The position numbers and the translations under genes are program-made. DNA of 33,033 nucleotides from an uncultured Verrucomicrobiota bacterium (GTDB lineage: Bacteria; Verrucomicrobiota; Verrucomicrobiia; Limisphaerales; UBA9464): positions 1-33,033 of the forward strand of contig CAIJLV010000014.1 of NCBI GenBank assembly GCA_903821635.1, written 5' to 3'. Below are positions 23,379 through 31,943 of this stretch, piece by piece. Under the pieces are notes generated by a model. That model did not search any database, was not told the origin of the DNA, and saw only the letters and a program-made list of their open reading frames with translations. Position 1 is the stretch's first letter, and every line of letters begins with the position of its first letter.

Positions 23379-24443
23379 ATGTTGGGCAAGGTCAACCGTA
23401 TCGTGGTCAAGCTGGGCACCGGGGTCGTTACTGACAGCCGGAAGCGTCCGGATCAGGTCCAGTTGGCCCAGCTTGTGGCTCAAGTGGCTGGCCTGCGGGC
23501 AGCCGGCCAGGAGGTGGTCATCGTCACCTCAGGGGCCGTGGGGGCAGGCATGGGAGTTTTGGGGTATGAGGAGCGGCCGGCGGCGCTGTCGGAGCGGCAG
23601 GCCTGCGCGGCGGTCGGTCAGTCGCGCTTAATGTCCACATACGAAGCGTTGTTTCGACACTACGATCTGACCGTGGGACAGGTTTTGCTGACGCATGAAG
23701 ACCTTGCCGACCATACCCGGCATCTGAATGCCCGGAATACGTTGCTCACACTGCTCAAACGCGGCGTGATTCCGATCATCAATGAGAACGACGCCGTATC
23801 GGTCACGGAACTGAAGTTTGGCGACAATGACCGGCTGTCCGCGTTGGTCGCTAGCCTGCTGCCGGCGGATTTGCTCGTCATTCTAACGACTGCGGAGGGT
23901 TTGATTCAAAATTTTGGTAAACCGGACGCCCGGCTGCTTTCCGTGGTCAAGCGCATCGACGCCGGCATCGAAGCAATGGCGGGCGGGACCAGCAGCACGA
24001 CGGCGGTGGGCGGCATGGCGACGAAGATCACTGCTGCTAGAATTGTGGTCCGGGCAGGGATCCCGCTGGTGATTGCTTCGGGACGCAAATTTGATGCGCT
24101 CGAGAAGATTCTTGGCGGTTCCGACGAAGGAACTTGGTTCGAACCCGCTCCGGCCAAGTTACCCAGCCGCAAACGGTGGATCGCCTTTTACCATCGCCCG
24201 GACGGAACGGTGGTGGTGGATGCGGGGGCGAGGCGAGCCCTGTGTGAGCAGGGGCGCAGTCTTCTGGCACCCGGAATAGTGAGTGTGGAAGGTGAGTTTG
24301 CCCCGGGTGATGTGGTGAGCATTTGCGATCTGGACGGGGTGGAAGTTGCCCGCGGACTGGCCCGCGTGCCTTCCACCGTCTTGCCGGGTTCGCCCACGGG
24401 CCGGCTCGAAGTCGTCCACCGCGATGACCTCGTGATCTTGTGA
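23379..24443 (+). CDS. proB: Glutamate 5-kinase ProB with C-terminal PUA domain
   Basis: ProB phosphorylates glutamate in the first step of proline synthesis. This 354-residue enzyme has an amino-acid kinase domain (about 1-255: VVKLGTGVVT, VTSGAVGAGMGVLGY, GQVLLTHEDL, IPIINENDAVSV and GDNDRLSALVA) and a PUA domain (about 270-350). GTG at 23367 is an alternative start, four codons upstream of the chosen ATG. proA, its usual neighbour, is not present here. The stop overlaps the start of the next gene (GTGA), so translation may be coupled. Confidence 0.95.
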   Translation: MLGKVNRIVVKLGTGVVTDSRKRPDQVQLAQLVAQVAGLRAAGQEVVIVTSGAVGAGMGVLGYEERPAALSERQACAAVGQSRLMSTYEALFRHYDLTVGQVLLTHEDLADHTRHLNARNTLLTLLKRGVIPIINENDAVSVTELKFGDNDRLSALVASLLPADLLVILTTAEGLIQNFGKPDARLLSVVKRIDAGIEAMAGGTSSTTAVGGMATKITAARIVVRAGIPLVIASGRKFDALEKILGGSDEGTWFEPAPAKLPSRKRWIAFYHRPDGTVVVDAGARRALCEQGRSLLAPGIVSVEGEFAPGDVVSICDLDGVEVARGLARVPSTVLPGSPTGRLEVVHRDDLVIL

Positions 24444-24871
24444 GAATCAATCGCACTCGCGTTGCTTGGCGAACGGGAATGGCCCGACCGCAAGTGCTTT
24501 GGGCGTTGGGCTACGCCGCCGGTGCCGCCGCCATGGCGTTTTGGTTGTGGAGCCGGGCGGGCAGTTGGGGCCTGTTGTTGGGCTTGATGCTCGGGGTAAT
24601 AGCCACGCACTTTGGAATTCATCTGGTGATTTATTTGGTCGAGATGATTTGGCTTGGCCGGCCGCCCATTCCGGATTGTCGCCGCGGGCGCTGCGGTGGC
24701 GCGGATTATTACGTGGAGTTGCAAGAGGGGCGGAAAACTTACCTTTGCCGGTGCGGAGTTCGCTACCGTCGGCGAGGGTTGCGTTTTTTGGAAATCGCCG
24801 CTGATGGTCGAGAAATTCCGTTTCGCCGGTGGCGGCAGTTCCGCGGTTGGTTTCCTGATTTCAAATTCTGA
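24440..24871 (+). CDS. Small membrane protein with C-terminal Cys pairs, unknown function
   Basis: With a GTG overlapping the proB stop (GTGA) the product has 143 residues; the ATG at 24479 would give 130. Two hydrophobic helices (about 19-36 and 42-70) are followed by a cytosolic-looking basic domain with two Cys pairs: DCRRGRCGG (CX4C) and YLCRCGVRY (CXC), about 20 residues apart. These could bind a metal as an irregular zinc ribbon, but the spacing is not a standard one. I do not recognise the family. It sits between proB and mazG (12-bp gap), in an apparent operon. Confidence 0.7.
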   Translation: MRINRTRVAWRTGMARPQVLWALGYAAGAAAMAFWLWSRAGSWGLLLGLMLGVIATHFGIHLVIYLVEMIWLGRPPIPDCRRGRCGGADYYVELQEGRKTYLCRCGVRYRRRGLRFLEIAADGREIPFRRWRQFRGWFPDFKF

Positions 24872-24883
24872 TTTCCCCCTGCT

Positions 24884-25588
24884 ATGCCCAAGCCTCCTTC
24901 TCGTCGGTTGCCGCCCATCCGCCAAGTGCTCGAAGTCATGGCTGCCTTACGGGCGCCGGATGGCTGTCCGTGGGATCGTGAACAGGACCATCGGTCGCTT
25001 CTTTGGCATGCGATTGAGGAAAGCTATGAGCTGATGGATGCGGTCGAGGCGGGCGACGATGTGGAGCTCGCCGAGGAACTGGGCGATTTGCTGCTGCAGG
25101 TGGTCTTCCACGCGCAGCTCGGCCGCGAACGGCAGGCGTTTGACTTCGATCAGGTGTGCCTCGGGCTGGTGGAGAAATTGGTGCGCCGGCACCCGCATGT
25201 GTTCGGCGACACGAAGGTGAAAGATGTGGCTCAAGTTTGGGCCAATTGGGAGCGCATCAAACGCGCCGAAAAAGAGGGCACACGACAAGCGCGTCCGTCG
25301 GCCTTGGACGGAGTTCCCCGGCATCTGCCCGGGTTGATGCGCGCCCAAAAGCTCGTGAAAAAAGCGACCAAAGCCGGGCTCAACCCGCACGGTGTGGTTG
25401 CCCATGCCCAGGCGAGTGCCAAGCCGGCCACTCGGCGGGAGATTGCTGCGGGGCTGTTTCACATCGCCGAGTATTGTCAGGATCGTGGTTGGTCGGCGGA
25501 GGAACTCCTCCGCAGCGAGACTCGCCGACGCGATTTGGCCTGGCGGCGCGAGGAGCGCGCTCAGAATTCTCGCGCAAAAAGCAAATAA
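24884..25588 (+). CDS. mazG: Nucleoside triphosphate pyrophosphohydrolase MazG
   Basis: MazG hydrolyses (d)NTPs to NMP and pyrophosphate, and so removes non-canonical nucleotides. This 234-residue protein has the all-alpha NTP-PPase motif in the N-terminal half: CPWDREQDHRSL, EESYEL with EExxE at 45-49, and EELGDLLLQVVFHA with the second metal pair near 65-68. The C-terminal half keeps FGDTKVKDVAQVWANWERIK, VPRHLPGLMRAQKLVKKA and a shortened second domain. At 234 residues it is a little shorter than E. coli MazG (263). Confidence 0.94.
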   Translation: MPKPPSRRLPPIRQVLEVMAALRAPDGCPWDREQDHRSLLWHAIEESYELMDAVEAGDDVELAEELGDLLLQVVFHAQLGRERQAFDFDQVCLGLVEKLVRRHPHVFGDTKVKDVAQVWANWERIKRAEKEGTRQARPSALDGVPRHLPGLMRAQKLVKKATKAGLNPHGVVAHAQASAKPATRREIAAGLFHIAEYCQDRGWSAEELLRSETRRRDLAWRREERAQNSRAKSK

Positions 25589-25756
25589 AGATTGCACCCA
25601 ATCCGCTCACTGCCTACCTATCGCACGTCCGAGGTCTGACAGTCTGGTTGAGGAGTCTCCTCCCGGCGCTGCTTCCCCAAGTTCAAAGTTCCTGCGGTTG
25701 GTTCAATATTTGCCGCCTTTTTCTGGGTTCAGACATTCCGGGTTATTAGCAACGAT

Positions 25757-27340
25757 ATGAGCGACGGTAAAAATCAGGGATCAGCCCCTGCACCCCAATC
25801 CGGAGACTGGTCTCCGGGTCCATCCCCTTCATCCGCTGAACCGCGAGAACCGCGTTCAAGTAGTTCGGTCTCTGCGACCGGGGATAATCAATCGAGTCGT
25901 CCGGAACAGAACCGTCCACCAGAGGGCGCGGGCGAGGGCGGTAACTCGAACAGTGGCAACAGCCAGTCCAGCTCGAATTTACAGGGCGGTGGCGGCCAGA
26001 ATCAAAGTCGACATGGTGGCGGCGGACAAAACCGGCATCACCAAAATCATCGCCACAATCGTGGGGGGGGCCGGGGCGGCCGAGGAGGAGGAGGTGGTAA
26101 TCGCGGTCATGGTGGTGGTGGTGGTGGTGGTGGTGGTGGTGGCCAGAATCTTAACCAGGGTGGTGGCGGTGGCGGCGGTGGCGGTGGCGGTCAGCAAAGT
26201 CAACGGCCAGTGGGCCCCCAATTGGGAGCTGATGGCCAACCCGTGCTGCACGAGGGTTACTTAGAAATTTCCGAAAAGGGCTTCGGTTTTCTTCGTTCTC
26301 CCAAGGGGCATTTTGCACCCAAACCGACGGACGTGTTTCTGACTCCAGATTCGATTAAACGTCTGGGATTGCGTGAAGGTTGTCAGATCGAATGCACCGT
26401 GAATCCCCCGCACAAGGGCGTGAGTCCCCAATTAAGGGAAGTGCTCAAGGTCAACGGTAAGCTTTACCAAGATTTCCTTCATGCGATTCGCTTTGAAAAT
26501 CTGACGACTATTGATCCGATCGAAAAGTTTCGACTGGAGACTGCCTCTGATGTCATCGAGACCCGAATCATCGACTTGGTTACCCCGATCGGCAAAGGCA
26601 CCCGTGGACTCATCGTCGCCCCTCCTCGCACGGGTAAAACGACGATCCTGAAGCAGATCTGTAATTCTATCACGACGAACCATCCTGAAGTTCACGTGAT
26701 GGTGTTGTTGATTGATGAACGTCCGGAAGAGGTCACCGACTTTCAGCGCAGCGTGAAAGCCGAGGTCGTTGCCTCCAGCAACGATCAAGATCTCGAAACC
26801 CATGTGCGACTCAGCCGCTTCATGATTGAACGCTGTCGCCGAATGGTCGAGGCCGGCAAAGACGTGTTCGTCCTGCTGGATTCAATCACCCGTGTGGCGC
26901 GCGCCTACAACTCTGTGCATGGTGGATCTGGGCGCACGATGACCGGCGGCGTGGATGCCCGGGCGCTGGAAATTCCGCGCAAGATGTTTGCCTCGGCGCG
27001 CAAGGTGGAAGAAGGCGGCTCCCTGACCATACTTGCAACCGCCCTGATCGATACTGGCAGCCGCATGGATGAGCTGATTTTCCAAGAGTTCAAGGGCACC
27101 GGTAACATGGAGCTCATCTTGGACCGCAAGCTCTCCGAACGGCGGTTGTTCCCCTCCATCGACATCCCGAAATCGGGCACGCGTAAAGAAGAGAAGCTCT
27201 TCCCTCCGCACCAGCTTGAAGCGATTCGTAAACTTCGCCGGATGCTCACCGACCTCCAGCCGATCGAAGCCATGGAAACGCTCACGGCCGCGCTCAAGAA
27301 GCATAAGACCAACGACGAATTGCTGGCGAAGCTCTCGTAA
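25757..27340 (+). CDS. rho: Transcription termination factor Rho with Gly-rich disordered N-terminus
   Basis: The 527-residue Rho ends transcription by translocating along RNA. The C-terminal core is canonical: cold-shock-type primary RNA-binding domain (about 165-240, GYLEISEKGFGFLR), Walker A APPRTGKTT (288-296), Walker B VFVLLDS (370-376), and 'SGRTMTGGVDARALEIPRKMF' for the secondary site region. The usual helical N-terminal domain is replaced by about 160 disordered residues: Ser/Pro/Asn/Gln-rich at 1-75, then His/Arg/Gly with RGG-like pieces at 76-115, and two poly-Gly runs near 118-129 and 135-145. In Bacteroides such a Rho extension drives phase separation; whether it does so here is inference. 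Confidence 0.97.
   Translation: MSDGKNQGSAPAPQSGDWSPGPSPSSAEPREPRSSSSVSATGDNQSSRPEQNRPPEGAGEGGNSNSGNSQSSSNLQGGGGQNQSRHGGGGQNRHHQNHRHNRGGGRGGRGGGGGNRGHGGGGGGGGGGGQNLNQGGGGGGGGGGGQQSQRPVGPQLGADGQPVLHEGYLEISEKGFGFLRSPKGHFAPKPTDVFLTPDSIKRLGLREGCQIECTVNPPHKGVSPQLREVLKVNGKLYQDFLHAIRFENLTTIDPIEKFRLETASDVIETRIIDLVTPIGKGTRGLIVAPPRTGKTTILKQICNSITTNHPEVHVMVLLIDERPEEVTDFQRSVKAEVVASSNDQDLETHVRLSRFMIERCRRMVEAGKDVFVLLDSITRVARAYNSVHGGSGRTMTGGVDARALEIPRKMFASARKVEEGGSLTILATALIDTGSRMDELIFQEFKGTGNMELILDRKLSERRLFPSIDIPKSGTRKEEKLFPPHQLEAIRKLRRMLTDLQPIEAMETLTAALKKHKTNDELLAKLS
26111..26142 (+). repeat. GGT trinucleotide microsatellite inside rho
   Basis: Thirty-two bases are an uninterrupted GGT repeat (just over ten units) coding poly-Gly, followed at 26158-26191 by a less regular GGT/GGC run. 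Slippage by whole units would keep the frame and change only the length of the poly-Gly linker. Confidence 0.9.
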
Positions 27341-27363
27341 GCGGTTTGAATGCGGTCTAGATC

Positions 27364-27400
27364 ACGCCTGGCTTCCAGTGGAGGTCGGGCGTTTTTTGTT
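27364..27400 (+). terminator. Rho-independent terminator of the rho gene
   Basis: A 13-bp stem with a few G-T pairs (27364-27376 with 27380-27392) and a 3-nt loop AGT is followed by a run of six T residues (27392-27397) and GTT. It lies 23 bp after the rho stop codon. Strong by eye. Confidence 0.85.
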
Positions 27401-27689
27401 AACCAGCGGTCGGGCACGATTTGTTACGCCGATTCCCGATCTGGTCCCGTGCTGGGACGAAAATGAGGCCGTGGTCGGCGCGAGAAGCGGCAAAAAAGTG
27501 CTGTTTGATCCGCTTATATCGGCGCGCCGCGCCGCACTTCCCGAATCACCGCCTTCGGTAAGCTCCAAACCGACGTTTACAAGGAAGCCTAGCCGGTTAT
27601 TCATCGCGCACAGGAATGAAGCCATCGCCGCCGCACCCGATCCCTGCTGCGCGGCGGAGTTCGCCGCCAATTTTCTGCCTTCGTCACTC
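27401..27689. other. Gap between the rho terminator and xerC
   Basis: In the xerC frame this stretch is open, but it has no ATG in frame and no XerC similarity, so it is treated as untranslated. TTTACA at about 27578-27583 (5/6 to a -35 box) might belong to the xerC promoter, but no good -10 lies at the right distance. Confidence 0.4.
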
Positions 27690-28649
27690 TTGAATCCGCC
27701 ATCTTCCGAGACTCCGTTGCCCGCTGACCCGGCGGCGCGCTTTCGCCAGCACCTCGAAGCGGAACGAAACGCGTCCGCCTACACGGTCCGCAACTACGTT
27801 CAGGCATTGGAGGAAGTTGCGGCTTGGTATCGCGAGTTGAAGCAATCCGAGCCTCGATGGACCGAGCTACGCCGGGAAGACTTCCGCTTTTACCTGCGCT
27901 GGCTTGGTCGTCGCGGTTTGAGTCGGGCCGCCATTGCGCTGCGCTTCAGCGCGCTGCGCACGTTTTACCGATTCTTGCTCCGCGAAGGCTTGGTGGACGC
28001 CTTGCCGATCAAGGGTTTATCGCTGCCCAAACCGGAAAAACGGTTGCCCCAATTTCTCCCGGAGAAACAGATGACCGCCTTGCTCGAAGCTCCACTCCGA
28101 GAGCTCAGGCGGTTGCGTGAAAATAATCCCGAGCCGGTTGCTGCCGAACCGTTCCTGCGGGATGTGGCGATGTTGGAGACGATCTATTCTTCGGGCCTGC
28201 GGATCAGCGAAGCGTGTGGTTTGCAGGTTGCCGACGTTGATTTCAGCTCCCGCGCCTTGCGCGTGCGCGGTAAAGGTCGGAAGGAGCGGCTCGTGCCAGT
28301 GGGGCTACCGGCCTTAGACGCGATCGAAAATTACTGGCGGGAATGCAGGCATCCGCAGACGTCGGCGTTGCCCGTATTCTTGGGCGAACGCGACGGGTTG
28401 GGGCCGGTTCCTCCGGGAACTTTGCAGCGTCGGTTGAAGGTTTATCTCGCGGCGGCCGGACTCGACCCGGCGCTGACGCCCCACAAGTTGCGTCACAGTT
28501 TCGCCACCCACCTCTTGGATCGCGGGGCCGATCTGCGGAGCGTGCAGGAGTTGCTCGGGCACGCCCGTTTGTCGTCGACCGAAGTTTACACGCACCTCAC
28601 CACCGAACGACTTAGGCGGGCATATGAGGCGGCGCACCCAAGGGCCTGA
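27690..28649 (+). CDS. xerC: Site-specific tyrosine recombinase XerC
   Basis: This 319-residue tyrosine recombinase resolves chromosome dimers at dif in the classical pathway. The N-terminal SAM-like domain has 'FRQHLEAERNASAYTVRNY' and 'RFSALRTFYRFLLREGL'. The catalytic domain has the Arg in SSGLRISEACGL, Lys in VRGKGRKERLVPVG, HKLRHSFATHLL (His-x-x-Arg), LGHARLSSTEVY with the final His, and nucleophile Tyr before THL. The LRTFYRFLLREGL and KRLPQFLPEKQ blocks look more like XerC than XerD. No ATG lies in frame at the expected place. I chose TTG at 27690; a TTG at 27717 is possible. Confidence 0.88.
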   Translation: MNPPSSETPLPADPAARFRQHLEAERNASAYTVRNYVQALEEVAAWYRELKQSEPRWTELRREDFRFYLRWLGRRGLSRAAIALRFSALRTFYRFLLREGLVDALPIKGLSLPKPEKRLPQFLPEKQMTALLEAPLRELRRLRENNPEPVAAEPFLRDVAMLETIYSSGLRISEACGLQVADVDFSSRALRVRGKGRKERLVPVGLPALDAIENYWRECRHPQTSALPVFLGERDGLGPVPPGTLQRRLKVYLAAAGLDPALTPHKLRHSFATHLLDRGADLRSVQELLGHARLSSTEVYTHLTTERLRRAYEAAHPRA

Positions 28650-28661
28650 GGTCGAGCGCAG

Positions 28662-29543
28662 TCACTTCAACGTCAGCCACGCCGCAACGGGAAAGTGATC
28701 ACTGGGCCATTGGTCCCCCATCTTAAACGTGACGATCTCGGTAGCGCGAACATCCATCGCGCCCCGGCTTAAGACCCAATCGATACGCTTCCCCTTGCGT
28801 TCTAGGGGGCCAAAGTTGTTGAACGAATTGGCCTCCGTATTACGCCGCTCTTGGGCGGTGAACCACGTATCCGCGAGTCCACCGTCCTTGACCAAGAGAT
28901 CGTAGGCGGGGTTCTCCGTAGCGTAAGCGTTGAAGTCACCAACGAGGAACAGGGGCAGCTCGGGCTTCATTTTGGTGATGCGCTCGCGGATGAGTGCCGC
29001 GCCTTTTTCGCGGGCGAGTTGGATCTGGTGGTCGAGATGCGTATTCCAAAAATAGAACTCCCGATTGGTCTGCCGGTCCTTGAAGCGCGCCCAAGTGACC
29101 ATCCGGCGGTTCGTGTTACCCCAAGAGGTTGAGGCGATCACTTCCGGCGTATCGCTGAGCCAAAAGTGATCGTATTCCAGCGGCTCGAACCGGTCGCGCC
29201 GGTAAAAAATGGCCATGAACTCGCCGCGACTGCCGCCATCCCGGCCGGTCCCGATCCAAGCATAGGCGGGTTGATCGTCGGCGAGCTCTTTGAGTTGATA
29301 ATAGACGCCCTCCTGCGTGCCCATGAGGTCCGGAGTGTAATCGTCGAGCAGGGCCTTCATCACTGGCCGCCGGTCGGGCCAAGCGTTTGGTTTCTGGTTG
29401 TTGGCATAGCGCAGGTTGTAAGTCATGACCAACAGTTCGTCCGGGCGGCTGCGCGGAGGTCCGGCGACGGCCGGGGGCGAATGCAGAGTTGCGAGGAGCG
29501 GGGCGGTGGCAAGTGAACCCAGAAAGCAGCGGCGGGAAGTCAT
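28662..29543 (-). CDS. Exported endonuclease/exonuclease/phosphatase-family protein (Tat signal)
   Basis: This 293-residue EEP-superfamily hydrolase starts at the ATG at 29543 with a twin-arginine signal (MTSRRCFLGSLATAPLLA; Arg-Arg at 4-5), so it should be exported folded. The catalytic layout is kept: VMTYNLRYANN, the metal-binding Glu in LMGTQEGVYYQL, WNTHLDH, LVGDFNAYATENP and the C-terminal SDHFPVAAWL. Relatives cleave phosphodiesters in nucleic acids, sphingomyelin or inositol phosphates; the closest look is the secreted 'metal-dependent hydrolase' group. It is convergent with xerC, 12 bp away. Confidence 0.9.
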   Translation of the reverse strand: MTSRRCFLGSLATAPLLATLHSPPAVAGPPRSRPDELLVMTYNLRYANNQKPNAWPDRRPVMKALLDDYTPDLMGTQEGVYYQLKELADDQPAYAWIGTGRDGGSRGEFMAIFYRRDRFEPLEYDHFWLSDTPEVIASTSWGNTNRRMVTWARFKDRQTNREFYFWNTHLDHQIQLAREKGAALIRERITKMKPELPLFLVGDFNAYATENPAYDLLVKDGGLADTWFTAQERRNTEANSFNNFGPLERKGKRIDWVLSRGAMDVRATEIVTFKMGDQWPSDHFPVAAWLTLK

Positions 29544-29647
29544 GGCAGAAAGATGAGCTTGGCCGAAGGGGGCTCGCAAGTCACCTGTCGGCCAGAATCG
29601 ATCGCTCCGGCGGTGTTTAACCAAATCCGATCATCGTTAGGGTCGTG

Positions 29648-30280
29648 CTATCCCCGACGGACGGCTGCCCCCGCTCGCTCTGCGGTGAGCTGAGCGATTG
29701 ATCGGTCATGCGCCCGGCTTAGCAGGAGAAGGGCCTCGATCGCTCCCGTGAAGCAGAGAAACATGTCCCACTGAGTATCCCAGACATCGCCTTGAGTGCC
29801 GAGGAATGCGGTGGCACCGGCCTCGGCGAGCAGGGCGGTCCACCATTCGATGAATTCGTAGAATGCGCTGAACGCTAGGCAAACGCTGACTACCAGCACA
29901 GGTAGCCAGCGGGTGTGACCGACGGGGCTGGTGCGCAGCAGCAACTCGCGCACGAAAATTGCCGGCACGAATCCCTGAGTCATGTGGCCTAGGCGGTCGT
30001 AGTGATTTCGGGTCAAGTCGAACGCTTCTTTGAACCATTCTCCCAAGGGGACTTTGGCGTAGGTCCAGTGACCGCCCACGGCGAGCACCACGGAGTGAAA
30101 GGCCAATAATCCCAAGCACAATCGGGAAAGTGGAAAACGCCGCCAAGTGAAGGCGAGCAGCGCCAGCCCGATCCAGACCGGCGCGTTTTCAAGCGCCCAA
30201 GTAAGGCGATCCGCTTCGGGGGAAAGCCCAAAACCAAGCTGCACCAGCACCACTACGGCTACAATCAGCCTCTGGAACAT
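29648..30280 (-). CDS. DUF2238 (YjdF-type) inner membrane protein
   Basis: This 210-residue membrane protein has about six hydrophobic helices and family residues including 'GGHWTYAKVPLGEW', 'RNHYDRLGHMTQGFVPAIFVRELLLR', 'FYEFIEWWTALL' and 'GTQGDVWDTQWDMF'. YjdF-type proteins have no established function. It lies 90 bp downstream of the ALDH-like gene on the same strand and could share its transcript. Confidence 0.92.
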   Translation of the reverse strand: MFQRLIVAVVVLVQLGFGLSPEADRLTWALENAPVWIGLALLAFTWRRFPLSRLCLGLLAFHSVVLAVGGHWTYAKVPLGEWFKEAFDLTRNHYDRLGHMTQGFVPAIFVRELLLRTSPVGHTRWLPVLVVSVCLAFSAFYEFIEWWTALLAEAGATAFLGTQGDVWDTQWDMFLCFTGAIEALLLLSRAHDRSIAQLTAERAGAAVRRG

Positions 30281-30370
30281 AGTGGTAGTCTAGGTCCGTC
30301 AATGGGGCTGACGCGATGGGAAACCGCCGGCGGCGGGAGGTGATTGGGCGCGGGGATTGCCGGCTTAGCT

Positions 30371-31810
30371 TTACCACGCGCGCTCGATGCTGCGGCGCTG
30401 CCACAGGAATTCGAACATGTTGCCTTCATGGGGTTGATCCCAAGAGATTGCCATCGTGGACAGCGGGCCAATGTTGAGTCGTTCGATGTGCGAGAAGGCT
30501 TCGAGCTGTTTGATGAAGGCTTGGTCCTTGGTGATTGCGGAGCACGCGAGCGTGTAGCCGATCTGGTTGAGCATCTCCGACTGTGGGCAGGTGACAACGC
30601 TCGCGTAGGGGCAGAGAAATTCCTTGTTGGACAACGGGTGAGCAAACGAATCGCACCGCACGATGGTCGGTCGCAGATAAACGCCACCTTCAAATTCGGT
30701 TTTGCGCGGGCCGTTGCGGTATTTTGCAGTCACGTCTTCTGCCCCAGCCGTTTTCAGGCCCTCCTCAATCTGGAGGTCGATGAAATCGGCCATCTTGGGG
30801 TTGGCAAAACCGGACAAGCGGGCGTTTTCGTCAGCCGAACGAGTCGGGGCGAGGGGGCCGAGCTTCTGGGCGAGCGCATCCGCGATTTCGGCCGCGTATT
30901 TCGGCACGACAATGGCGCTGGCATTGATGCAGGAGCGGCCACCGTTGTCGCTGATCGCCCTGGCGATCACATCGACGTAGTCGCGCCAGTTTTCGATGCA
31001 ATCATCGCCGATGAGGAATTTGCTCCAGCCGGGACCGTGAACCTCGATCGCCGGGTTGTGGGCGTATTGGTCGGTGGTGCTTTTGTCCCCGAAGATGAGG
31101 GCTCGGCCACACGTGTTGAGGATGGTGGCCGCCCCCTCATGGTCGGTCGGGTAGAAGCCAAAAGCCTCCGCGGGCACGCCCGCGGTGATGAAGGACTGGA
31201 TCAAACGGTATGGGGTCCAAGGCTCCTCCTTACCCGGCTTGATGATGACCGGCGTCTTGAGCGCCACGGCCGGCAGCCACAACGAATTCACGGCGGGCGA
31301 ATTGCTCGGCATCACGAGGCCCAACGCTTGGCAGGTGGGGAAGAAGCTTAACTTGGTGCCGAATTGTTCGCCGTAGCCGCGGTCTAAGATGGTGAAGTCG
31401 AGTCCGCGCGAGAGGCCGTTAAGAATTTCTCCAAGGTGCGTGAGCGCATAGTGCAGCTTGGTCATGTTGCGGCGCACCATGACGTGGGGCAGACCCGAGG
31501 TCAGACTCAGCGTCTCGATGTATTGCTGCGGAGTTTGGGTGTGGCCGCGGTCGCCGAAAGGAAGCGTGCCGTTAAAGAAATACTCCCCCGCTTGGGCGGA
31601 GAGGGCGATGAGTTCGGCCACCGTGAACTTATCCAGCGCGGCCCGCGCCGCGCCCAGTTTGGCCAAGTCCCGCTTGAGGATGCCGCCGTTGACTTGGGAA
31701 ACGAGCGCTTTCACCTCGCCGGTGCGGTGGTCTTTGACCTCGATTTTGTCGAGAGATTCGTAGGCGCGACCCAAGCGAAGGGCGGGTAGATGCGGAACAA
31801 TGTCGGACAT
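30371..31810 (-). CDS. Divergent aldehyde dehydrogenase-superfamily protein
   Basis: This 479-residue ALDH-fold protein has its own version of each landmark: Asn170 in VMPSNSPAVNSLWLP, Lys191 in VIIKPGKEEPWTPY, Glu256 in AIEVHGPGWSK and putative nucleophile Cys294 in NGGRSCIN. All four catalytic positions are filled, so it is probably active, but the surrounding blocks are far from common ALDHs (no TPWNFP). The N-terminal 95 residues are also unusual. The start is the ATG at 31810 (MSDIVPHLPALRLG); a longer frame adds 17 residues without support. It diverges from a COG2907-type flavoprotein. An acyl-CoA- or lipid-derived aldehyde substrate is possible but is only a guess. Confidence 0.8.
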   Translation of the reverse strand: MSDIVPHLPALRLGRAYESLDKIEVKDHRTGEVKALVSQVNGGILKRDLAKLGAARAALDKFTVAELIALSAQAGEYFFNGTLPFGDRGHTQTPQQYIETLSLTSGLPHVMVRRNMTKLHYALTHLGEILNGLSRGLDFTILDRGYGEQFGTKLSFFPTCQALGLVMPSNSPAVNSLWLPAVALKTPVIIKPGKEEPWTPYRLIQSFITAGVPAEAFGFYPTDHEGAATILNTCGRALIFGDKSTTDQYAHNPAIEVHGPGWSKFLIGDDCIENWRDYVDVIARAISDNGGRSCINASAIVVPKYAAEIADALAQKLGPLAPTRSADENARLSGFANPKMADFIDLQIEEGLKTAGAEDVTAKYRNGPRKTEFEGGVYLRPTIVRCDSFAHPLSNKEFLCPYASVVTCPQSEMLNQIGYTLACSAITKDQAFIKQLEAFSHIERLNIGPLSTMAISWDQPHEGNMFEFLWQRRSIERAW

Positions 31811-31943
31811 GATCGGAATCGTTTGTGGGGGACAAAGTGATACGCCTGCGTAGTAACGCAAAGAGAAAGTTGGGGGTGAAACCCATCATCTGGGTAAGGG
31901 GCTGGATTGCGCATTTTTCAATCCCGGCTACCCCTTTTGCCCT

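Noticed and set aside
25650..25662. Perfect 13-bp palindrome GAGGAGTCTCCTC upstream of rho
   Set aside because: Its centre is a single base, so it cannot form an RNA hairpin, and as a lone short DNA palindrome it could arise by chance.
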